NCBI GenBank assembly: GCA_024138015.1
Contig: JAMXBB010000010.1
Coordinates: forward strand, 46,053,473-46,117,472
DNA from: Lumnitzera littorea
Taxonomy: Eukaryota > Streptophyta > Magnoliopsida > Myrtales > Combretaceae
DNA length: 64,000 nucleotides
Direction of reading: 5' to 3'
Part shown: positions 38,371 to 46,758 of the stretch, piece by piece
How positions within the stretch are numbered: position 1 is the stretch's first letter
Layout of the letters: each line of letters starts with the position of its first letter
Position numbers and translations under genes: made by a program
The notes under the pieces: generated by a model
Databases searched by the model: none
Told to the model about the DNA's origin: nothing
Seen by the model: only the letters and a program-made list of their open reading frames with translations

Positions 38371-38711
38371 AACAGTGAAACATAAAGCTATTTATAAGAA
38401 AAACTAGGGTTAACTCATATAAAGCTTCTTTTTAATAAAGGCCTATGACGTAGACTCTAAATGTTGTTGGTGTAAGTATAGGTCGGCTAAAAAGCCGGTT
38501 ATGTTGAATTTCAAATTGCAATATATTGATTCAGACTTCGTTCATTTACGTAAAACTCCTCTAAATTTTCCATATTTCTACTTTAAATCCTTCAATTCCT
38601 AAAATTTTCAAATGAAAATAATTAGGTATCATTTCTTAATGATTTCTATAAAATCAATAATAATTCTATCTAATTTGCACATTAAAACATGAAAAATATG
38701 CCTTTATCACA
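38341..38711 (-). repeat. 5' LTR of gypsy element, second part
   Basis: The sequence between the end of solo LTR copy 4 and the return of the SIRE 3' LTR. It ends GCCTTTATCACA, a fitting outer end (TG on the minus strand). The first 30 bases are uncertain because of the duplication there. Confidence 0.65.
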
Positions 38712-38842
38712 TATCTTGAGGTTTTTTCTTTAAGTTCTAAGTATTTTTATTTCTAAAAAGTTTATAACAATCAATTATCCCCCCCTTCCCCACCTCCGGC
38801 TGTGCCGCACCGCTTCTTCTTGATTATTTATTAAGACCAACA
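38712..38842 (+). repeat. 3' LTR of SIRE-like element, last part
   Basis: Matches the end of the 5' LTR: ATTTTTATTTCTAAAAAGTT, TATAACAATCAATT, then ATTATTTATTAAGACCAACA. A C-rich piece (CCCCCCCTTCCCCACC ... GCCGCACCGC, 38778-38815) is inserted relative to the 5' LTR. Its high GC content is unlike anything around it. Confidence 0.85.
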
Positions 38843-38847
38843 CATTG

Positions 38848-40560
38848 GTAAATATATCTACAATCTACAACTTGCTAGCGACATGTATTGATAACACAAG
38901 TCCTTCAAGTACTTTATCCCTAACAAAATGAAGATCTATCTCTAAATGCTTTATCCATTCGTGAAAAAATAGATTGTTGACTACGTATAAGGAAAGTTGA
39001 ATATCTTAATACAATTGAATAGGTTTTAAAAAAGAATTATGAAATTCTAGCAGTAAAGAAATGAGCCACATAACTTCCATGTTGTGCAAACTAATGCCTG
39101 AAAATGGGACTCAGTATAGTTATGCGTAACTATAGTTTGCTTCTTAGATTTTCAATTAAAAAGGGAACTGCAAAGAAAAACACAAAAACCAATGGTCAAA
39201 TGCCTTAAATCAAGACAATCTCTCCAATTACTATTATTATATGCATGAAGAACAAAATCTAATTGATGAGAAAAAGATAGACCTTGACTAGGATGGTTTT
39301 TAAAGTAGCATAGTACCTTATTAAGAGCAATTTGATGGGTTTATCAAGGCTAAGCAATAAACTAACTAAGTATATGGACAAAATAAGTAATGTTTAGGCA
39401 AGAAATTGATATATAAACTAATTTTCCAATAATATGCCTATAGCCAACAACATCAACTAATAGAGAATCATCTTCCCTAGATAGTTGTGATTCACTTTGA
39501 TAGGAGTAGAAGAATGTTGAGCCCTAAGAAAACTAGCTTCCTCCAACAATTCTAATCCAAATTTCCTTGAGATAAAACCAAACCAATAGGTGAACGTGCT
39601 AATTTAAGGCCAATAAAATATTTGAGAATACCAAGATCCTTGAGCTTGAATTGATTATGAAAAAAAGATTTGGAATCTTTAACAACAATAAGACTCTTAC
39701 TAGCAATTGCCAAATCATTAACATAAACTTAAACAATAAGAAAATTTTCTCCTTGAACATTTGTGAACAAAGAGTAATAATGATATAACCATTTGAAACT
39801 ATGAGATAAAAGACAAGTGGTCAACTTGGCATTCCATTATCATGATGCTTACTTAAGTCCATAAAAAGACTTACTAAGTTTACACATAAGCTTACCTTGA
39901 TTAGGAGACTCCCCTTTAAGTTCCAAACTTAGTGGAACATCCGTATAGATTTCCTCATGCAAATCTCCATTCAAAAAGGCACTAGCACATCCATTTGAGT
40001 ATTTGATGAATATGCCAATTGTTGATAACAATAGGACAAAAAAAAAATTAAATTGTTTTGTGTTTAACTGTCGGACCAAAAGTTTTTATATAATCAAAGA
40101 TTTCTTGGTAATTATAGCCCTTAGCTATCAAACAAGCTTTATATCTATCAATAGACCTATCAACCTTCGTTTTCAACTTATAAACCAACTTACATCCTAT
40201 AGTATGTTTTCTAGGAGGTAAAGAAACAATGGTCCAAGTGTTATTCTTTTTCAAAGCATCAAGTTCTTTATACATGGCCTTACACTAAGCCGTTACTTGT
40301 TTATATAAAAAGAGCTTAATATGCTGAGACAAATGAATAATAAAAGCATGAAATGATAAGAACAGGGATTGATAAGACAAAACATTTTGTATAGGACTGG
40401 AAGTGGAATAGACAACAAATTGATTAATAGCAAACAAAGTAGAAGTACGAAAACTTGTACCATTCAAAAAATGATTAGTCAAAGTTAAACTTAAACTATG
40501 ATGGTAATTGACTAAATATGAAGGAATTTCAGTAGAAAACATACTTCAATGATTTGGAAT
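38848..40560 (-). pseudogene. Copia RT and RNase H of the outer element, broken
   Basis: Minus-strand reading: the linker YKELDALKKNNTWTIVSLPP (from 40275), IGCKLVYKLKTKVDRSIDRY, KACLIAKGYNYQEIFDY, then after a frame break ASAFLNGDLHEEIYTDVP and LMCKLSKSFYGLK (39849), then VYVNDLAIAS at 39714-39725. The catalytic YVDD reads YVND, a substitution at an essential Asp. LGILKYFIGLKLARSPIGLV follows. RNase H: VLRYFKNHPSQGLSF and LDFVLHAYNNSNWRDCLD, with later parts cut at 38848 by the SIRE-like insertion and resumed at 17270-17205. The 40285-40542 frame is the decayed spacer between integrase and RT. Typical of plant copia; the lineage is not determined. Non-functional. Confidence 0.85.
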
Positions 40561-40824
40561 AAGATCAAAAGTATTAGTATGTAACACATTAGATTTAGAA
40601 GCAATAGCATTTAAAATATCATGTTTAGAAGCAGAGTCAAATGACATAAAAGTATTATCAAACATAATTTGTGAGGTGTTTTTTGAAGATGTAATGGAAA
40701 CACCGTCAAAATTAGAAGTAGTAGGATATTATGAAAAAATATGATCTAATATATTATATAGAAACATCAAAAGGTAAAGATAAAGAATTATTAAGAGAAA
40801 ACAATTTTGAAACTAAAGGCAAAG

Positions 40825-41100
40825 GAAAAACTTCTATCTTACTGCCTCCATCTATCAACTTCTTACAAGCTTAGGTTCATCATGGTATCAAAGCTAGAGT
40901 ATATATCATCTTTGTATTATATTCACCATTCAGACACTCAAATTCTGTATCGATCACCCATGTGTTGACTGGACTCAACTATAACACATGGGGTTGTTCT
41001 TTTCTCTTAGCCTTGTTAATTCTTAACAAAAGAGGTTTTATTGATGGTTAGATTTCTATGCATTCAAAAGACAATTTGCTTTATTCAATTCGAAGTCACT
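40825..41100 (+). mobile_element. Inverted LTR end, PBS and gag start within the outer copia element
   Basis: On the plus strand, opposite to the rest of the element, an LTR end (CTTACTGCCTCCATC ... GGTTCATCA, to 40882) is followed by the PBS TGGTATCAAAGC (40883-40894). Next come codons 40956-41051 reading THVLTGLNYNTWGCSFLLAL, then LILNKRGFIDG and a stop. That is the start of a copia gag (family LxGxNYxxWSRxMxxAL, NKLGFIDG). The LTR end matches the LTR at 16945-17188, so it belongs to the same family and probably the same element. The U3 edge at 41100-41206 keeps the original orientation, so this block appears inverted inside the 5' end of the element. Confidence 0.65.
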
Positions 41101-41206
41101 GTAACAATTGATTATAGCATAGATTTTGCATCAATTTCATCACAAATTGCATCTACTATGATCTATATGAACCATGCAAGCATGTAAAATACACCTATAT
41201 CTATCA

Positions 41207-41640
41207 ACCAACATTGCACCTATAATATGTGTGTTAAAAAAAATATCAAAGATAGTAATCAAAGCTTAATCCTATAGTTAATTTGCATGAATTTAAGCAT
41301 AGAGTTTGAATGTTTTCCATTGTATGATTATCTTTTCAGTCATGGTGCAATCTTAGAACATCATCTACCGTCTTACTAATTCAAATTATATTTTGTTTAG
41401 TTATGCTTTACATCTACAAGAAGTTAATGAATCTATATCGAGTTAATTTACACAATTCGATTAACAGTTTGAATGTCTATCTAAGATTTTCCATTAATGA
41501 ATAGTGAATGAACTGTTACTCATGTATAACTTTCTTTCTAACAATATCATATGTAAAACAAGTTCCAGAATTCAAATGGATGTAAGGTACAGCCCATTTA
41601 AGCTTCGTAAGGGAGAACAAAAGAAGAATAGAAACAATAA
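41207..41640. other. 3' flank of the host gene, no other feature
   Basis: Begins with the ACCAA target copy and holds the probable 3' UTR and downstream region of the minus-strand gene. No clear AATAAA signal was seen on the minus strand. Confidence 0.45.
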
Positions 41641-44600
41641 CTAAGAGAGGAAAGTGTCCCTAAATCTTTCCCATGGAATGCCTTTCTCGATGTAGCTTAT
41701 GTTGGAAGGGTCGAAAGGTCCTCTGATTCTATCGAGGTGCTCAATATTTGCCCTTGCCGGAAGAACGCTTCTTGATAGGTCTGGTGAGGTCTCGTAGCTC
41801 AAACTTGATGAGAATCCCTGTGAATATAAATGGTCGATCATGCTAAGATACTATCATTTCCAATGCAAGTTATTGGCCATCTGCACAAATTAATGGCCCT
41901 CAGTTACTTCTTGATTACGTGCGTGCGACGATAGTGGAAATTTTCGTTTTTTTTGCTTTACTATTTTCACTCTCCTTTCTCACACCATATCATAAATCAT
42001 TATGGGATATCGACCTGTAAGCATCACGATAACCTAAGGAAATATAAAAGTTCAACACATCATAATATCTATGTGTGCGTGTGCATGTATTCAATTATGA
42101 ATCAAAAGATGATTAATTTGATCATTTGAAGCATTGTCGTAGAATATATAAGATCCACCCACAGTTGTTCAAGTGAAATAAACTACTTTATTATTGTTTG
42201 ATAAGTATCGTATACTTGCGTTGGATTGCATACAAATATATTTATATATTCCTGTCGATTTTTCTTTTACTAATCTTTTAACAGAAAAATTGTGATACAT
42301 ATGAAAAAATATGTCATTTGTGAAGACGATGCCTAGAGTTTGATGTATCACGTGCATGGGGCATGAGTCGTGCATTTTACATGATGTTAGCGAAATGATG
42401 GAGCATGAAAGGATAACTTATCTTATAGTTGAAGAATATGCAAGCATCAAATAACCTCCTTCAGCTCATGTTTGTGTCAAACAAGCAAGATTGACCAAGT
42501 CTTTTTAAGGTAATCCATAAAGCTTATGGGAAGAGCATTCTTTTGGGTGAAGCTGATGAGCACATAAGCTTATTAAGAAAGGTTGAGTTAATGGACTCTC
42601 TCAATAGGATTGATTGAGTTCGAATCTCTCCTCTCTCAATTTGTAATTTTGTATTATTGTTTAGTTTAAAAAGAAAAAAGAAAAAGAAGAAAAGAAGAAA
42701 AAAAAACTTAATAAACCTTGTTTTTAGTCTATCAAGCTAAAACTCTCTAAAATATCCCAAAGTATGATTCTAATTATTTGAATACTATCACAAAACCAAA
42801 TAATTAGCCTAGATTGTTATTGGGCGTAATTATATTTTTGCCCTGTAACGACCGAATTTTTTTAGATAGAGTTTAAAAGATTTCAAGCATTAGATGGTTG
42901 CATAAAGTCGCTTGCGCATTGCAGGGTTGCATCGCTCCCCTTTGTGCGCCCGCGTGCATTGAGGGTTGCCTGATAAAAACAAATGGTGAGGGAATCCTTG
43001 AGTCAAGCAGCAACTAACAACAGCGACAATCTTGCTATAGCTTATGAGGAATAGAAGTATATCGACAACAAGCGACAGCAGGAGTCATTCGATCAACAAT
43101 AGCCAATCAAGCAACAATCATTCGGGCAACTGATATCAGACAAGAACAAGTGAATCCGCATGCACGATACCTGACAAAGCCAAACCTTCAACGACATAGC
43201 TGATAGACAAGACACTAGCTTGGTCCCATTTTTTTTTTTTTTTTTCTCTTAATTTTACTGTCTCCTTCACATAGGTGATAGAGGGCAAAGCAATAACGAC
43301 AGATAGTTAATTTACCAAAAGATTGGAACTCTCCTATTACAATCTGAATGCCCATAAGCTTTCTCGTCGTCATAGTAAAAATTATAATCCTCACTGTCGG
43401 TTGTATGTACCACAACTTGACAGACAACTTCGGCTGTAGCAACCCTTATAGCATTTCTAGCGTTCTAAATTACGCTGATAATATATACTAGGTCCATAGA
43501 TACATTGCTTCTCACAACATTAATGAAAAATCCAACAATTTCAAACATAGGGGTATAGCTACCTACACCTTAATTATCGTTCAATTCGTTGTGCTTTTAA
43601 AGCTGGATTCTGTGACTATATATAGAGATGTGTCTCCTGATTCTCTCCTGTTGAAATTTCCATCTTATCTGTCTTATGTTGTAAGAGACAGTAACTATCA
43701 CCAGCCACTTGTGCTTACTTTATGAAATATCATCTACTAAATCAAATGTTTTACATCTTTTATTGAGCTTGTTATGCTCATCTCCAGTTATCACGAACAG
43801 AGGTTTCAATCTTTTGGTTGCCATGAAAAGAGGTTTCACTCTTTTGACAAATATGGTTTGATCAAGTACTCATGGAAATGGAGGAAGAAGATGAGTAGTT
43901 TAAGAATATGACAAAGAGACATTTAATCTTGATCGTTGATACTTCATGGTATACATGGGAGCATCTAGAGTGGGGAAAATGAATAAGAGAAGAAATGGAG
44001 AGGATGCAAGCAGGTATGCTCTTATAGAGTACTCGGCCCAATCAAAACTCCACATTTATCCGATAGGACAATTTCCTATAGGGTTTGAAATGAGTTTGGA
44101 TTAAATTGTTAAAACCCTATAGAGGTTTCTAGCGGGGTTCCTGGACAAAGTTAATATATGAAAGAGACTGTAAATTTTGGATTCTTCTTAAATTAGAGAT
44201 ATTAAGTCCATGCCATTGCTATGCTTTAACTGTCCTGCGTCATCCGCTTGATTGAAGTCTTAATTATTTTCTTCCAGTGAATTGTTCTTTGCTACTTGCT
44301 AGAAATCTGTCCTCTTCTTTTGCAGCTACACCATATTGTTACATAATTCAGCTTGATTTCGATCCAAGCAGCATTTCTGTGCTGCGAACTTCTACAGCTA
44401 TTGGTTGGTGAGACTTCTAAAAATGGCCAGTGAAGACTTTGATCTTCAAGCAGTTGCTAGTGACCGCATAAAAACGTTTTAGTTTGCAAGTTATGGTTGT
44501 CTTTACTTGATATTAGATTAATTAGGACATAAATTTTAAAAGTATTTTTGGTAAAAGTTTATTAATTTACCAAGCAGATCGCGGTTATTCTATTAGGGTA

Positions 44601-45220
44601 TTGAGCAGGTTTCAAGCACGTGGTGAGAATTCGCATAATATTTTGGGGCAGATTTTCGGGAGATTTAATAAAGAAGCTAACGTGGGTTCGGTTTTGTAAG
44701 AACCAATTTATACCTGCCCTGCTTTCTTTACATGGTATTGCTAACAACAAATTGTCCATACTTTCAATTTTCCTTGTTATAATGAGGGAGTTTTGAACTC
44801 TGCATTGCAGGCACCTAGCAGATGGAAAATGCTGAAGCAATGACACTGCGTGACAAAATCATTATGCACTAAACAAGAATAACAGAGAATCACCTTGTAA
44901 ATGAGAACTTCCACTTCATCGTCATCCACGGTAGCATGTACGATAACCGCTTCTCCCCTCGCAGACTGAGTGTAGGATTCCAACATGGAAATCTCCTCGT
45001 TATGCCCATAATCGTCCTCGATATCTTCAGAATCATATCTCATAGGTCTCCGGGTTGCCGGACAACTGGTGTACAATAGCAGTCGATTGCGATGGTATCT
45101 TGATGCTCCGAAGGAAGATGACGACGATATCCATGCCTTCTCCGTTGAGTCCCCGCAGGTGGTGTGAGGCAACAGAGGCGGTGGAGTTAGCAGGGACCAT
45201 CTTCCTGTTAGCTGTAACAT
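41641..45220 (-). CDS. Two-exon gene for a probable plastid protein with a DUF7734-like domain
   Basis: Exon 1 is 45220-44894 (109 codons) and exon 2 is 41817-41641 (58 codons and stop); the protein has 167 residues. The donor is TACAAG|GTGATT and the acceptor TTCACAG|GGATTC; the join is in phase 0 and gives LIYK-GFSSSLSYET. Residues 1 to about 58 are rich in Ser, Arg, Leu and Pro, like a chloroplast transit peptide; the next Met is residue 60. The acidic stretch SEDIEDDYGHNEEIS leads into SMLESYTQSARGEAVIVHA, then VEVLIYKGFSSSLSY, SRSVLPARANIEHLDRIRGP, and FDPSNISYIEKGIPWERFRD. From memory, this block is conserved between land plants and cyanobacteria and is listed as DUF7734; its function is not known. 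The start at 45220 gives the only frame with a leader. It is the only intact coding sequence seen in the window. The copia stack begins 430 bp beyond the stop. Confidence 0.82.
42570..42710 (+). repeat. Possible tRNA-derived SINE
   Basis: TGAGTTAATGG at 42584-42594 resembles a Pol III A box. GAGTTCGAATCTC at 42616-42628 is a good B box (family GGTTCGANNCC), 32 bp downstream, the usual tRNA spacing. An A-rich tail follows at 42667-42706. Target duplications were not resolved. It lies in the intron, in the opposite orientation to the gene. Confidence 0.4.
42843..43200 (+). repeat. Possible gypsy LTR fragment, GC-rich
   Basis: TGTAACGACCGAA is a common start of chromovirus LTRs. The next 350 bp (words such as GCGCATTGCAGGGTTGC and GTGCGCCCGCGTGC) are far richer in G and C than the rest of the window. 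No LTR end was found. Confidence 0.35.
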
Positions 45221-46040
45221 GGAGCACGTTGTAGCGTGCTAATTTTTCGTGTGATGCTGCAGTGTAGAGATGGCCAGAGAAAGGGGTTATCTTCAGGATA
45301 AGGTGATGTTCTCTTGATAGACCTTGCACACTTCTTCTCCTTTGTTAATTCTCTTGGTCGTCTGGAACAAACCGAAGGTTCCGTTCAAAAATTTGGAAAT
45401 AATGATTTTTAATAATTATACTTCAATTTTATTACTATTTACTTCCTCTAATCTCTTCTGCAGTGTCCGCATCCTCTCTCTCTCTCTCTTCCTCCATGTT
45501 TGCTGATTCTACTCGTCGTCAATATTGGTGGTCACCACCATTCTCCCTTTAATTATTGTCCTTACTCTTTTTTACTCCACTTCGAGCAACGATAATTCTC
45601 TTAAAATTTGATTTTCTTTTATGCTTAATGTATCAAGATAAAATCCTAATGCAATGTGATAAATGGAAGCAATTTCAAGCTTAATTTACATAGATAGACA
45701 AAGGGATAATGTTGCAAATACTACCTAAACTATGATCGAGAGATCAATTTACTACCTAAACCATCAAAATGTCAAAAGTAATGTCCATTTAAAAATTTTT
45801 GTAGCATTGTTATTATCTGCTACATATACATGTAATATGTGCTTTACTTTGATTGATGGTTAAAATAAGTAGATAATAATGATGACATAAAAATAATGTT
45901 TAAAACCGAACCTTATTGATGACATCTCTTGGATGTTAATAATAACTAAATTACATATGGCATGTTAAATGCATAGAGCAACATGCTACAATTTTTGTGC
46001 AAATCATTCAATACTTACATAATGTGGTGTGTGTAGGAGC
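45221..46040 (-). promoter_or_regulatory. 5' flank and presumed promoter of the host gene
   Basis: Upstream of the start codon on the minus strand. There is a GA-rich run (plus-strand CT units at 45473-45491) and a TATAATTATT word near 45409-45420, about 190 bp before the ATG. Either could be a core promoter element, but the transcription start cannot be set from the sequence. Other open frames here (45033-45329 minus, 45324-45506 plus) overlap exon 1 or the leader in other frames. Confidence 0.35.
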
Positions 46041-46753
46041 TAAGTTATCACCAGGTAAGGCTGGGCAAAAAGTAAAAAAAATGCAAACCATGGATCGAAT
46101 AATAAACTAAACCTAACCAAATTGAAAAAATAGTTTTTTAACGAACCATTTAGTTGCAATTTAGTTTAATTATATATAAATAGTTTACAATTCAATTTGA
46201 AAAAACGAACCGAACCAAACCGAATCATTTGGTTAAACAAAAATAATTTCATATAATTGTTTTATTATTTTTTTCATTAACCTTTAGGGATTTTATCAAA
46301 TTTTTCATATCATCTGCTTCTTTGTTTTATTTTTAGGTAAACTATTAAGATTAAATTGAGTGAGTTTCGTCTAAAATTTCACATTTAGAAATTTTCTTTT
46401 TCTAACTTGTCATTTTCTTATATGCTTTCAAATCAAGTATCTTATCTTGATACTTTTTACATATCTCTCATTTCTTTTTCGATCTTTAATGTATCTCTTT
46501 TGTTTTCTTCGTATTGCTTTTTAATGAGTGGCATTACTGCTCCCTTCCCATTGTTTATTTGTTAGAATAAAGTCTTTTATTATCATTCAATCAAGTTGAG
46601 TTTGTTAAAATCCTGTGCAACTTTTTACTATGTATTATTACACATAATAAATATATTAAAAATTAATTTGGAAACGTATGAAAGTTCAATGAAAAAGAAA
46701 ATATGTTATTGAGGATAAAAATGTTTAGTAAAAATTTAATATAAATGGTTAGA
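46041..46753. repeat. Flank with AACCGAACC words, possible old DNA transposon half
   Basis: TAAGGCTGGGCAAAAAG at about 46050 looks like a hAT-type end. The interior has GAACCGAACCAAACCGAATC (46207-46226) and related words. Similar words (AAACCGAATTGG, ACCGAACCAAAC) recur right after the solo LTR at 50036-50172. The solo LTR at 46759 may have split one old element. Confidence 0.35.
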
Positions 46754-46758
46754 ACCGT

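Larger units (their letters stand above)
31800..38711 (-). mobile_element. Tat/Athila-like Ty3/gypsy element, internally deleted
   Basis: On the plus strand its two LTR copies both begin TGATTCGCTTAAAC (31800 and 33638), and the second ends TTTATCACA at 38711, where the SIRE 3' LTR resumes. On the minus strand the order is 5' LTR (38711-33638, itself split by a solo LTR), PBS region, gag-protease remnant, and a truncated 3' LTR (32250-31800). Reverse transcriptase, RNase H, integrase and most of the capsid region are absent. TATC occurs on both sides (31789-31792 and 38712-38715), but a clean 5-bp duplication cannot be set because of seven extra bases at the left edge. Confidence 0.75.
17271..38842 (+). 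mobile_element. SIRE/Maximus-like Ty1/copia element, nested and degenerate
   Basis: It starts TGTTAGGTTCTC at 17271 and ends ACCAACA at 38842. Flanks TATTG (17266-17270) and CATTG (38843-38847) form a target duplication with one mismatch; the flanking copia RNase H sequence rejoins across it. Parts in order: 5' LTR, PBS for initiator Met-tRNA, gag, pol (protease, integrase, RT, RNase H), env-like region, polypurine tract, 3' LTR. Two later insertions (25564-30197 and 31800-38711) account for about 11.5 kb. The remaining 10 kb fits the size of SIRE-type elements. A hand comparison of the first 150 bp of the two LTRs suggests roughly 80-85% identity, so the insertion is old. All coding regions are broken by stops. 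Confidence 0.85.
16940..41211 (-). mobile_element. Outer Ty1/copia element, minus strand, host of the nested stack
   Basis: The element runs from TGATGAAC at 16945 to CTATCA at 41206. It is bounded by a perfect 5-bp target duplication, ACCAA, at 16940-16944 and 41207-41211. On the minus strand its order is: 5' LTR edge (about 41100-41206), an inverted block (40825-41100), decayed integrase-RT linker and RT (40560 down to 39600), RNase H (39600 down to 38848, continued at 17270-17205), polypurine tract (17204-17189), 3' LTR (17188-16945). The SIRE-like element at 17271-38842 interrupts RNase H. Without that insertion about 2.7 kb remains, so roughly half of a normal copia element is lost, including most of gag, protease and integrase. 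Confidence 0.8.
41818..44893 (-). other. 3.08 kb intron of the host gene
   Basis: GT (44893-44892) to AG (41819-41818). It contains a possible SINE (42570-42710), a chromovirus-like LTR start on the plus strand at 42843 (TGTAACGACCGAATTTTTTT) followed by unusually GC-rich sequence (42895-43200), and a poly-T run at 43229-43245. The minus-strand frame 44562-44846 runs through the intron near exon 1 without recognisable homology. An intron this long in an otherwise small gene is best explained by insertions. Confidence 0.75.

Noticed and set aside
42584..42640. Possible complete tRNA gene
   Set aside because: Only A-box and B-box-like words are present; no acceptor stem or anticodon arm can be drawn, and an A tail follows, so a SINE is more likely.
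44562..44846. A 94-codon minus-strand frame next to exon 1
   Set aside because: It lies mainly in the intron, has no recognisable motif, and is out of frame with the conserved exon.
45033..45329. A 98-codon minus-strand frame over the host-gene start
   Set aside because: It overlaps exon 1 in another frame, and the exon 1 frame carries the conserved residues.
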